Both the position numbers and the translations under genes were made by a program. DNA of 64,000 nucleotides from Blepharisma japonicum (lineage: Eukaryota; Ciliophora; Heterotrichea; Heterotrichida; Blepharismidae): contig CATKHK010000011.1 of NCBI GenBank assembly GCA_949751835.1, positions 186,327 through 250,326 of the forward strand, read 5' to 3'. Below the pieces are notes generated by a model. That model ran no database searches, was not told the origin of the DNA, and saw only the letters and a program-made list of their open reading frames with translations. Below are positions 43,983 to 54,100 of this stretch, one piece after another; the stretch's first letter is position 1; the number at the start of each line of letters is the position of its first letter.

Positions 43983-45104
43983 ATGAGTTATTTTACAGTG
44001 ATTCATCCTCAACTAAATACAGTAAATCTCATATAGTTACCAGGTGAGCAAAAAACTGGACTCAGACGATTTAATATTCATAAAAATATAGAGAGTGAGC
44101 CATATTTGTACACTTCACCTTCTCTTCACAGGCTTCAGCCATTCCGCAAGCTGGAACCGTTAGATAATAGTTCATCTCCAAGTCCAACAACTCATCATTC
44201 TAAATCACGATCGCTTTCAACAGTCCGGCCTTTCCCTCAAATTGACGTGATTAACGGCAAACTGTATGAATCCCAGCTCAATCAATCATATGAATTTGAT
44301 AGAATAAACAAGTCATTTGATGAAACAACCCAAAGAAAGAATAAATCCGAAGTATATGAAGAAGAAATAAGAAGCTTGAAAGAAAAAATAAAGAAAAAAG
44401 ATGAAGAAATTTATTTGATAAAAAGATCTGCTTCAGGATTTAGAAATCCTTATCATATTAACGCATATGAGAAAAGCCTTTATGATTTAAATAGAAACTC
44501 CTATCAAAAAGAAGAAATAAATAAAGGCCTTGAATATCAAATTGGACTAAAACAGAAAAAAAAGGAACTTGAGATGTGAGAAAAAGAACAAGAAAAATCG
44601 AGAAGACTTGAAGATATGAAAATTTTGAGCGAAATTGAAATGAGAAAACGAATTGATGAAATGATTAAAAAGAAAATGTATAGCCAAGAATTAAATAATC
44701 AAGAATTGCAAAATGGGATAAATAAGGAAAGCAAAAATTTATATTCATTTAATAAAAGATCTATAGATCCTTCAAGTGAATATTTGACAAATGCAATGAA
44801 TTTTCCACGGCATACTAAGAAAACTGCTAAAACAATTTGCTATAATCCAATAACTAATGTGATGCAGGATACTTCTGATTTTCTATTTGATCAGCCTAAT
44901 TTAAGTGCACAATATCGATCCAGCACGCTACCAAACGAGAAAGGTAAACCATCAGGCATTTTCAATAAGCCTGCGCTTTACAACCCATTTTATACTAAGT
45001 TACACCCAAAGATCTCACCGATATATTCAATTACAAATAAACCTGCTACTAATCAAGATTTTGCAATAAGTGCCTCAAAGTTTTTTGGATGCGACTCGAG
45101 CTAA
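43983..45104 (+). CDS. Coiled-coil protein, possibly axonemal, one 15-nt intron (368 residues)
   Basis: The start is ATG 43983 (MSYFTVIHPQLNT); removing intron 44022-44036 joins LPGEQKTGLRRFNIHKNIES to the long frame. TGA at 44577-44579 reads as Trp (EMWEKEQEK). The N-terminal motif HPQLNTLPGEQKTGLRRFNI looks conserved and structured. The middle (about residues 105-240) is a charged coiled coil (EEEIRSLKEKIKKKDEEIYL). The C-terminus has Asn-Pro-Tyr/Phe motifs (FRNPYHINAYEK, YNPFYTKLHPKI) of the sort seen in proteins that line ciliary microtubules. I cannot name the family. It converges with DAW1. Confidence 0.75.
44022..44036 (+). other. 15-nt intron
   Basis: GTAAATCTCATATAG; removal deletes an in-frame TAG and links the ATG-containing first exon to the main reading frame. 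Confidence 0.88.
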
Positions 45105-45278
45105 TTTAATAATTAATCGATTTTAATTAATTAAATGTGCAGTAAGACGGCATTTTCTGCAGATCCAATATTGGAAATTAAATTGATACTGGAATATTTT
45201 AAGATATTTTAATTTAATTTGACTTTCTATAAATTTTTATGATCTAAATTGATCCCTATCTTAAATTATTAAGATGAA

Positions 45279-46538
45279 TTAAGCAGTGTCCCTCCAAATT
45301 CGGCATGTATTGTCTTTTGATCCAGTTATAATTGTATCCCCTTCATAATTAAACGCACACGAAAAAATTTCATCAGTGTGCCCCTCAAGTGTTTGTAAGC
45401 ATTCTCCAGTTTCTGAATCCCATATTCTACAAGTTCTATCATTGCTTGCTGTAATTATCTTTGTCCCTTGAGGATTAAACGATACTTTTGAAATTTCTCC
45501 TTCATGACCTACTAAAATCCCTACGCAAGCATTATTTAAAACATTATAGACTCTTGCATAAGTATCTCCTGAAGCTGTCACAAGTTTGGTTCCAGTTGAA
45601 TTAAAAGCCACATCTAGCACTTCATTAGTATGTCCTCTTAAAGTTTCTATGCATTTTCCACTATTCACATCCCACAGCTTGCATGTATGATCAATTGACC
45701 CAGTGGCTACAAAATCTCCAGAAAAATCAAACTGAGCATTAGATATTTCTCCAGAATGACCTTCAAGCACCCTAATACACAGTCCAGTTCGTGTATCCCA
45801 TATTCTTGATGTAAAATCAAAAGATCCAGTCAATACTTTATCCCCATCAGTATTAAACATAATGCTGACGATTTCTCCAGTATGCCCCGCAAATGAGCAA
45901 ACTTGCTGGCCAGTTTCAACGTCCCAAACTGAAGCAGTTTGGTCCATTGACCCAGTAGCAAATAGAAATCCATTCGTATCAAAGCTAAGACAGACTATTT
46001 CTTTTTGATGGCCTCTTAATGTATATAAACATTCACCAGTGTTGGTATCTCATAGCTTAGCAGTTCTATCAAAAGACCCAGTTGCTACTCGGTCTCCATA
46101 TGGATTATTGAATGCAATTGCATATACAACATTTTTGTGCCCTTCTAAACTATGAAGCTCTTGACCTGTTGTAGTATCCCACACTTTACAAGTTCGATCA
46201 TAAGAACCTGTAATGAATCTGTCACCTGATTTATTGAAGGCGCAATTGGTTAGAGGAAGAATATGGGCCTTTAAAGTTTTAAAGAGCTCGAAACGTTGAT
46301 TTTTGTTGGTTTGCAGTTTTTCAATAAGTTTCAGGATTAGCTTCCTCAGCTGGGGTTTACGCGACTGAGAGATAGCGGGCTCTTCGAGGAGGATTTGTTC
46401 AACTAAGGCATCTACATCTGTTTGTGGATTTAAATTCAAGAGATCTATGTATTTGCTTTCTCCTTGGCCATTTGATCGAATATATTCAAGTATGATTCCA
46501 GGTGGGTAGTATCTCAATAGAAATTTTTTAAGCTTCAT
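45279..46538 (-). CDS. DAW1: DAW1 / ODA16, WD40 adaptor for outer dynein arm transport (419 residues)
   Basis: The start [19 protein letters not shown] is nearly identical to animal DAW1 ([19 protein letters not shown]). So are [60 protein letters not shown] and the end [20 protein letters not shown]. About eight WD40 blades follow the N-terminal helical region. Two TGA codons read as Trp, one of them in the conserved blade motif KLWDT. Family knowledge: ODA16/DAW1 links outer dynein arms to the IFT machinery (IFT46) for import into cilia. Length is normal. It is divergent from a tiny membrane-protein gene, 141 nt between starts. Confidence 0.97.
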
Positions 46539-46679
46539 AATTTTTATTCAATAAAATAGCAAAAATTGAAATTAAGCATGAAAAATCATTACCTATGCAA
46601 ATTAAGCAAAAATATGAATTTCCATATTTAGAGAACGCCCATTGATGATGGCACATCTTATTTGAGCCAATATAAAAAT

Positions 46680-46820
46680 ATGGACGCAGATACTAAAAAG
46701 CAATTGTTAGTTGGAGCTGTGGGTTTTGTATTAGGAGTTGCTGCATTCAAGCTATGGTCTAAAGTCTGTCCATGCACAGGAAAGAAGGAATGCTGCAAGC
46801 CAGAAGAAAAGAAAGCTTAA
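46680..46820 (+). CDS. 46-residue membrane microprotein with Cys-rich tail
   Basis: A complete small frame from ATG to TAA. It reads MDADTKKQ, then a hydrophobic span LLVGAVGFVLGVAAFKLW, then a short tail with CPC and CC motifs and a Lys/Glu-rich end (CPCTGKKECCKPEEKKA). This fits a single-span membrane protein with a cytosolic or matrix tail. Coding character is supported by the clean hydrophobic/charged pattern and by C/G-ending codons unlike the flanking DNA. The four Cys could bind metal or be palmitoylated. No homologue is recognised. It shares a divergent promoter region with DAW1. Confidence 0.7.
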   Translation: MDADTKKQLLVGAVGFVLGVAAFKLWSKVCPCTGKKECCKPEEKKA

Positions 46821-47353
46821 ATAATTTATTAGGATTATTCTATTATCGTTTTTTCAGATATTAACAATATCTTCGCCAATATTCATGAAAAACTATATCT
46901 GAAAATTGATTATAAAGCTTTAGAATGCATATAAATAAGATATTGTAACCTGTGAACAATAATCCAAAGTAATCACAGAATAAGATGATTCATATAAACT
47001 CATAATAGTTGTATGGCTAATCATTCGAGATATGACTTAGAATGGAATAATTCCTATAAGAACAGCTTTTGAGCTTTTTAAGACAGCTGATTTTTTGCAA
47101 AACATATAACCTGATAGGTAAGAGTTTACATTAAATGCAATGAAATCAAGATAATTAATAAATTGATAGATAAATTATAAATAATATTTAAATCTTAGAG
47201 CTTTTACATATGTGTTGAACGAAAATATAAAGCAGAACCATATAAGAACAGATTGTGATCAAAGATTTAGCAAAGGAAGAAATATGGCAGAGACGCTGAG
47301 TAGATTTATAAAAACAGTTTTACATTTTATATAAATTGTGTATGGATTATTTA
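46821..47353. other. Convergent intergenic region, nothing recognised
   Basis: A 533-nt AT-rich stretch between the 3' ends of the microprotein and EFG1 genes. A 16-codon frame at 47284 is the only short ORF noticed and is not convincing. Confidence 0.5.
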
Positions 47354-48163
47354 TTAGAGTAAAAAGAAATCATCCTTTTCCACAGGGATAATTTTCACAG
47401 AATCCTCTTCTTCTTCAGCAAATTTCGACGACTTAGCTTTTTTATTTGGAAGTTCGTTTTGACTTTTACTTTTCCTTTTCAAAGGAATTCTTTCCTCTTT
47501 CAACTCTTCAAATTTCTTCTGCTTTATTCCTTTTGATTCTTTTTCCTTTTTCTCTTTATCTACCTTAAGCTCATTAATTCGCAATTTTTTACCATCATCA
47601 TTCCTTTGAATGAGCTCCTTTGATTGCTCTTTTTTAATATGTTTCTTTACTTCTTTTTTTGAGTCTTCTTTGCTTTTAGGGACATCAACTTTTAGCTCCT
47701 CTTCTAAGTGCATAAGTTTTTTACGCTGTTTCTTCTCAATGATTTTATTTATATGTTTTCTCATTATAATTCGTTCTTTCTCTGAGTTTTCAGAACTCTC
47801 TGCAAAGAGTGAGACATATTTCTTATTGATTGGGTAGTATTTGATGTAGTTTAAGTCATCCATTAATGATTTCTTTTGCTGGAGAAGATCTTCATTTTCT
47901 CCTTGCTCTTCAATTTCCTTGTTGATTTTTTTGAGTTTCCTGTCAACTTTTTTTTGTTCTAAATAATTTTTACCAAAAAATCTTATTGTCTTGTATTTTC
48001 CCCAAATATTTGCATTTTTCAAGCCCAGACCTTTAAGAATTTTAAACTCTGCAAGTTTTTCTTGCTTTTGTGCCAACTCTTCTGGATTAGTTGTGTTTTC
48101 AATGGATCTTTTCAAATCACGGATTTTCTGCTTTAATGATTTTTTCCTTTCTGTCTCTTTCAT
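47354..48163 (-). CDS. rRNA-processing protein EFG1 family (269 residues)
   Basis: The N-terminal 130 residues match the Efg1 family: KQKIRDLKRSIENTTNPEEL, then KYKTIRFFGKNYLEQKKVDR (homologues have KYHMVRFFERKKATRRLKKL), and DLNYIKYYPINKKYVSLF (DLNYTLYYPxxxKYISLY). The rest is a very Lys/Glu-rich tail with nuclear localisation-like runs (PLKRKSKS, NKKAKSS) and an acidic end. Family knowledge: yeast Efg1 is a nucleolar factor for 18S rRNA maturation in the 90S pre-ribosome. No intron or TGA is needed and the stop is TAA. It is divergent from the Alba-RGG gene, 187 nt between starts. Confidence 0.85.
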   Translation of the reverse strand: MKETERKKSLKQKIRDLKRSIENTTNPEELAQKQEKLAEFKILKGLGLKNANIWGKYKTIRFFGKNYLEQKKVDRKLKKINKEIEEQGENEDLLQQKKSLMDDLNYIKYYPINKKYVSLFAESSENSEKERIIMRKHINKIIEKKQRKKLMHLEEELKVDVPKSKEDSKKEVKKHIKKEQSKELIQRNDDGKKLRINELKVDKEKKEKESKGIKQKKFEELKEERIPLKRKSKSQNELPNKKAKSSKFAEEEEDSVKIIPVEKDDFFLL

Positions 48164-48350
48164 TTTATTCCATAATTTTGCATTAAGAATTTAATTACTA
48201 AAGCATAAAATTTCTTATAATAATTTAATTTAAACTACAATTTTCTCAAAAAATCTTACTTTTTGAGCTATAAGCATTATCACTAATTATATTCAAGCCT
48301 CACCATTTTATTGCTTTTACCTTTACCATATGAGCGGCTTGTAAAAATTA

Positions 48351-49469
48351 ATGGCTAGCCCTGACGAAGTCACTGTCTCAAGCACCCAAGGCTTTGGTAG
48401 ACAAGTAACACAAGTCGCCACTCTCTTGGAGACAAAGAGACAGGCTAAGATCACCGCAATCAATTTAGCCATTCCATCTGCAGTCAACCTGGTCGAGCTG
48501 ATCAAGCATAAGGTCAAAGGTCTCTACCAAATTAACTCATTTGAAAGAGTCCCTAATTCCAATAAAACAAGAGTTGTCTTCTTATTAAGCTTAGACCCAC
48601 TCGACGCCTCAAGCAAAGGATACCAGCCTCCTATTCCTGAAAGCCAAGTTGAATCAAAGACTCTTGCTGAACTCAAGAACCAGCCAACAAGATCAGCCAC
48701 TGAAGAAAACAAAAGACCTCCAGTAAGGAGGGAACAGTATGGAAGGGAAGAGCACAAGCCAGCTCAGCACGGAACCTCCAGCAAACCTCATGAAACAGCA
48801 AAAGAAGGAGAAACCAGAAAGCCTGCCAACAAGCCATATAGCTCAAGTGAAAGAACAGAAAGAGCTCCAAGAGGCACCAGAGGCGATAGAGTCTCAAGAG
48901 GAAACAGAGGTGACAGAGGTGACAGAGGTGACAGAGCTGAAAGAGGCGAAAGAAGAGGAGGCTCAAGGGGTCCAAGAGGCTCAAGAGGCAGAGGATATGG
49001 AAACTTCCAAGGAGAAAGAAGAGTTCCTCCAGAGCAAGGAAAATATGTTAGAGAAACTGTAAGAGAAACTACCAAGAAAGAAGATAACGAAATTTTCGTC
49101 AGCATGAAAGGAAGTGAAAGCTTTTTCTTGAAGCAAGCTTTGTTACTCCTTAAGAAAGATGGAAAAAGAACCATTGTTATCAAAGCTAGTGGAGCTGCCA
49201 TCCCTAAGGCTGTGAAAGTTGTTGAGGATATCAAAAGACACGAGTTAGGACTTCACCAACTTAATAACTTCAACAACAGAAAGATTCAGGTCTTATATCA
49301 TGCCCAAGAGGAAGGATTAGAAGACAGAACTGCAGAAAGAGATCTTACAGGAGTTGAAATCATCCTTAGCAAAGATGAACAGGATAGAACTCACACTGGA
49401 TACCAAGCTCCTCTTCCAGCAAGCCAGGTCAAGAGTATTTCAATAGAAGAAGTAGAAAAATTAAGATAA
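48351..49469 (+). CDS. Double Alba-like domain RNA-binding protein with RGG linker (372 residues)
   Basis: Two Alba-like domains flank a long linker. The first (about residues 8-85) has TKRQAKITAINLAIPSAVNL, VELIKHKVKGLYQINSFERV; the second (about 245-335) has KDGKRTIVIKASGAAIPKAV and IKRHELGLHQLNNF. The order of strand, A-I-x-x-A-V helix and G-L-(H/Y)-Q-(I/L)-N matches Alba/Rpp20-like folds. The linker (about 120-230) is Lys/Glu-rich and then Arg/Gly-rich (RGDRGDRGDRAERGERRG), typical of RNA-binding RGG boxes. It probably packages mRNA in the cytosol or acts in translation. Codon choice is C/G-enriched and no TGA occurs, as in highly expressed genes here. Confidence 0.82.
   Translation: MASPDEVTVSSTQGFGRQVTQVATLLETKRQAKITAINLAIPSAVNLVELIKHKVKGLYQINSFERVPNSNKTRVVFLLSLDPLDASSKGYQPPIPESQVESKTLAELKNQPTRSATEENKRPPVRREQYGREEHKPAQHGTSSKPHETAKEGETRKPANKPYSSSERTERAPRGTRGDRVSRGNRGDRGDRGDRAERGERRGGSRGPRGSRGRGYGNFQGERRVPPEQGKYVRETVRETTKKEDNEIFVSMKGSESFFLKQALLLLKKDGKRTIVIKASGAAIPKAVKVVEDIKRHELGLHQLNNFNNRKIQVLYHAQEEGLEDRTAERDLTGVEIILSKDEQDRTHTGYQAPLPASQVKSISIEEVEKLR
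48906..48932 (+). repeat. 9-bp tandem repeat (3 copies) encoding RGD units
   Basis: AGAGGTGAC occurs three times in a row and encodes Arg-Gly-Asp in the RGG linker, with degenerate copies on both sides. Such repeats can change copy number by slippage without frame loss. Confidence 0.85.
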
Positions 49470-49515
49470 ACTCTATTTCACCCCAAATTTGATATATAAA
49501 TAAAACTTAAATAAA

Positions 49516-51084
49516 ATGATTAGCACACCTTCAAGACTAGAAGATCGAAACCATTCTTTTCAGTCTGTTATAACTCTTGAAGAGCACAACTCACAAAGGG
49601 AAAAATTCACAACTCAGCTGCGAAAATCCAAAAGACTTGAAAACGCCAATAAAAGGCGCGATATAATGAGCGAATCAGAATGTGAAGCCCATTACTCTGA
49701 TTCATTGCTTGCTGCGATCCCACAGCTATCAAACCCATATCTGGATTCCCGTGAAAAATTAGAATCTTTCTATTATTTAATATCCACAACTCCCTCAGAT
49801 GAAATGCGATACAGTGCATTAAATTCTGTAAGAAAGATGCTGTCACAAAGTTCTGCTATTCCTGTAAAGCAAGCAGCTGAAATAGGCTATATCCAGCTAT
49901 TGATTTTTTACTTGAACCCTCAAAATAGGATTGAAATCCAGTTAGAAGCATCTTGGTGTCTATGCAATCTTGCTGCTTCTGATAATGGTATTGTGGAAAA
50001 ACTATTCAGTGCAGGTGCTGTACAAGCGTGCTTAGACGTATTAAATAAAGAAAACCAAGAAGTAGCAGAGCATGCAATTTGGTGTATCGGAAATATTGCA
50101 GGAGATTATCATCCACATTATCGACAGCAAATGATTGATAATGGCATAATTGGGATTTTAATTAATTTTCTAGAAGAAAAAGATAGACTAACCAGAGAAG
50201 TTATGAGAACAGGAGCATGAACTTTACATAATTTAGTAAGAAAAAGAGTTGTAATCCCAGAAGACACATGCAAAGCACTGCTCATATTTTTAAAAAATTG
50301 GCTAGACGAATGTGAGCCTGCAGTTAAAATTGATTGTTTATGAGCTGTTGCTTTTCTAGCTGAAGGTGGCGAGAAACAAATTCAGCTGGTAATAGATTCC
50401 CAGATTTTGAAAAGGGTAACAAAATATGCGAAAATTCATACAAGTAAGTTTAAAGAACCAATTTTGAGAATATTTGGAAACATTCTAACTGGCAATTCAC
50501 AACAGGAGCAAGTACTTTTGAATTTGAAGATTCTTGACATTTTGCAAGAAACTCTCCAATCAAAGAGCATAAAAATCAAAAAAGATGCTTTGTGGTCACT
50601 TAGTAATTTAGCAGCAAGCTCAAGAGCTCAAATAAACAAAATAGTTGAACATCCAGTTATAAAAAAAGCTATGATATTTCTAATAGACCCTAATCTTATG
50701 ATCAGAAAAGAAGCTTGCTTTATATTTGTAAATATAGTAAGACTAGGGATGTATTCCAGTATTTTATCACTATTAGATTCAGAAATTTTAGTTATTTTAA
50801 AAGAATCCTTAGATACGCTTGACCCAGAAATTCTAAAGCTAGTACTAGAAATTTCCAAGGGCTTGCTTCGAGCAGGAAGTCAAAATATAGGTTCTGATGG
50901 CCATAATAAAGTCTCAAGAATCTATGATGATGCTGGAATTTTAGACAAAATCCAAGATATCAGAATTAACAACGCAAACGAAAAGATCCAAGAAGCTGCA
51001 GAAACGATTATAAAGCAGTTTTTCAGCACTGAGCAAAATGAAATAATGCCTCTAGTAACTCCAGACAGCTATGAGTTTTCTTAA
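49516..51084 (+). CDS. Importin alpha-like nuclear import adaptor (522 residues)
   Basis: The N-terminus has a short IBB-like basic segment (FTTQLRKSKRLENANKRRDI). Armadillo repeats follow, with the W-x-x-x-N array that binds nuclear localisation signals visible in EASWCLCNLAAS, HAIWCIGNIAGD, GAWTLHNLVRKR (Trp from TGA at 50218-50220), DCLWAVAFLAEG (Trp from TGA) and KDALWSLSNLAAS. The Asn is lost in the fourth of these, so this may be a divergent member. It should carry NLS cargo with importin beta; macro- and micronuclear importin alphas differ in ciliates, so a nucleus-specific form is possible. It begins 46 nt after the Alba-RGG stop, and its own stop is 64 nt before the next ATG. Confidence 0.85.
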
Positions 51085-51148
51085 TATATGGTACAAATCT
51101 GATAATAAATTAAACAAATATTGGAATAAATATTGGCCATTATTTAAA

Positions 51149-51952
51149 ATGGGGTGCTGTGATTCCAGAGAAGTAAAATCCATTCAGAGAAGCCATAAAA
51201 ATAACAGGACTGTAGAATTTCTAAACGTGCCTTTAATCTCGGAAGCCAAAATGCTTCAGATCAGCCACCTAAGGGAAAAAGGAGACATAAAGGCGCTAGA
51301 AATAGTTGAATATATTGACGAGCTAAATAGAGCGGATAGCTGAAAAAATGTTAAAAATGATGGGTGGATAAAAATTCAAAAAATTGATGGAAGTAAATAT
51401 AACCCAGATTATCCTGTCAGTAAAATATGGTTTCATCTTGAGGAAAGAATACCGTTATATATGATTTTGGATTACCTAAATTCACCTATAAAAAGAGTTT
51501 CTTGAGACAAAAACTTCAAAGCTTACGAAATCATTGATGGGGATATCCAGAATAACTATACTCTCTATTATTCTCTTTCCTTGCTTGGATACAAAGGTGA
51601 TTATATTGAAAAGCGCATCATTGGAATTCATAATCATATGGTGGTAGTTGTATATTATTCAGTTGACCATGAACTGAAACCAGAAATCAAACAGTTTTCA
51701 AGAGGGGTTATACATATTGGCTTTCTAACTATAGAAGTTGTAGATGGGAGAACTGAGCTTTGCTTTTATAATCAAGTTGACCCGAATTACAAATTAAGTA
51801 AGCTGTTTGCACATATAGGAGTCAGTAAATCAGATGAATGATGCAAGAAATTCAAAAATATTTTAATTAGGTCGAATATTGAGAGAAAATTAATTTCAGA
51901 AGAGCATCTTGAAATGCAAGGATGGCCGATAATTTTGGGTGAAAAATCTTAA
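51149..51952 (+). CDS. MGCC lipid-anchored START-like domain protein (267 residues)
   Basis: The start is placed at ATG 51149 because it gives MGCCDS (myristoylation plus palmitoylation) and because the in-frame ATG at 51071 lies inside the importin gene. TGA codons at 51341-51343, in KRVSWDKN and at 51839-51841 read as Trp. Residues about 65-260 have the layout of a START-type lipid-binding domain: DGWIKIQKIDGSKYNPDYPV, RIPLYMILDYLNSP, VSWDKNFKAYEIIDGD, then alternating strands (YTLYYSLSLLG, HMVVVVYYSVDH, VIHIGFLTIEVVDG) and a C-terminal helix. If correct it binds a lipid while tethered to a membrane. The assignment is by pattern only. Confidence 0.68.
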
Positions 51953-51972
51953 AGATATATTTATATATTTTA

Positions 51973-53808
51973 TTATTCATAAATAAAATCTCCGCTTTCT
52001 GTGATTCCTACAATGAATCTATAAGTATCAAAAAGTTGATGTGCCTTGTCGTTGATTTTGGGGGACAACTGGTCTTCAATCTGAGCTTTCAGAGGGTTTG
52101 ACATCAAATATAAAGTTTCTTGAGAATATGTTTGAGGATTCTTTTGGACTTTATCATGTATTAAAGGGATTTCAGTTGGTTCATCCTGTGATTGAACAAT
52201 ACTAGATCCCATTTCACTATTAATCCCCCTTTCTTTTCTGTCAATTATCTCAGAGTTTGCATTGCATATAGATGAACTATGAGAAAGCAAAGGTGTGTCA
52301 GATACACGAGCAACTAAAGATAATGCTGACTGATTTAAGCCTGAAGCATTCTCATCTCCTTTTGATAAAACAAAATCATCTCCATTTGACTCAAATTTCT
52401 TTGAGTAAAGAAGATTCGACAAGCTAATCCTTTCATCTTTAAAATCCAATTGGCCTATGCTTGAAGATTTATGGTGATGTGAAGTGGAGTTAGGCCAGTC
52501 TAAATTTACAGATAGAAAAGAAAAGGACCCATGGGATTTTTTATCAATAGGAGATAGTTTCAAATCAGAAAAAGCTTGAACTTCTACACTTCGTTTTTCA
52601 ACTTGGGTTGGGTTGATGTCAAAATTAAGCTTTGGAATACCATGGATAGGGAAATTACCATTTATAATCTCTTTTTCACAATTTTTGCATTCTGTATAAG
52701 CTTTTTTGTGGACTTTAATAGAAGTTTTCAAATTTGGAGTAAATGAAGACTCCTCATTAAAGCGATGCTTTTCAACAGTTTTTGGGTTATTTTTTCTTGC
52801 AGCATTAATTGGTGTATACATTTTTTCTTGGGCTAAGTTTACATTCATCATTTTCTGCCTAAAAAATGATTCTTTGACTTCACCCCTTCTTTTCTTCCCT
52901 TTAGATGTGCTTACACTTGTATTAAGGCTCGTTACTTTTGTAGGAGTTGATGGTCTCGAATAATAAAGCCTCGCCACAATACTTTCTACCTGCTCACTTG
53001 TAGCTTTTTTAGCTTCTTTTTCTTCACCATCACATTTTAACCTTTTTTTTGAAGCTGGCCTCATTAATCTGTCTCCTAAAGCTCTGCTTTCTGATAAGCT
53101 TAAGCTCCTTTGTGCACTTTTACTTCTCACTTCTTTATGAATTCCATATTCTTTTTCTATAATTTTATCTTCTTCTGTCAGCCTTTCCATCACTTTGGGA
53201 TCAGGTTTCCTTTGATGATGTAGATTTGCAAGTCTTATTGCTTCTTCAATTTCGAATTTTTCTTTTTCTTCTTTTGCAATTCTTATGCTTTCTTCTTTTT
53301 TGATGTTAGTAGAATTCAGTCTATCAATGATGAGTTTTAATTTATCTTTATCAATGGTCTTTTTGTTTTTAATCCGATTTTCTTCTTCTAATAGTTCTTT
53401 GTTGTGATCTCGGAGTTCTATCATGCTTTTTCTGATATCTGCATCTCTGCTTAGTCTAGTAAATACATTGTTGGAGTCGTTAAAAGGCTGCCTTTTGAAA
53501 TCGGGTGATAATTCTTCACAAGCAGTTGAATCGTTATATCTTCCATTGGATTCAGCTAATATATACTCAGGAGGTGTTTCTTCTTGTTCGATTATTACTG
53601 ATCTTGATTCTAGCTCTTGCTTTAGTAGTTCACGTCTGTTTATATCTAAGACCATTCTGTCAACGAATTTTAATCCTTTCGGATTTAGAGCTTTGACTCA
53701 GTTGTTAATTGTGTCTCGGTTCTTGCCACTATAGGCTCTAAAACAGTCAGCTTCGTTGAGGGGTTCATGCTCTCTATCTACACTTAAATTTCTATTTGCT
53801 GTGTTCAT
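51973..53808 (-). CDS. Hypothetical large Ser/Lys-rich protein (611 residues)
   Basis: The start is ATG 53808 (MNTANRNLSVDREHEP). The frame crosses a TGA at the position NNWVKALNPKG and is then open to TAA. The N-terminal 50 residues (NRDTINNWVKALNPKGLKFV) look ordered. Residues about 110-180 are charged helix (KIDKDKLKLIIDRLNSTN, KKEESIRIAKEEKEKFEIEE). Two Cys (YTECKNCEKEI) could bind metal. The remaining sequence is Ser/Asn-rich and low complexity with possible phosphosites (RSKSAQRSLSLSESRAL). I do not recognise a family. Its stop is 20 nt from the stop of the convergent START-like gene, so 3' UTRs must overlap. Confidence 0.75.
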
Positions 53809-54100
53809 TATTTAATTTTACCAAATTTCAGATACTATTTACCCCTTTTACTAACTATTTTTGCAATATTAAGACCTTTGTAATTTTTAAACGCTTTTTT
53901 GTAAGTAATTAATTTAACGTAACATTATTAAAAATTCGAATAATAATAGCCTGCTAGATAATTATTTATATAGTGAAATAGATATATTTAAAACCTGCCA
54001 ATGTAGTATATTTTTATTTTCAAATATTATTTATAAACTAGTATGGCTGATAATTTACATTATTTATTTTTGTTACTTTTGTTTTATATTTACTTAATAA

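Noticed and set aside
48739-49234. Open frames on both strands over the Alba-RGG gene
   Set aside because: They arise from the repetitive Arg/Gly/Glu codons of the real gene and have no independent protein character.
51071-51148. Upstream in-frame ATG for the START-like protein
   Set aside because: It lies inside the importin alpha coding region and precedes an MGCC start that is far more plausible.
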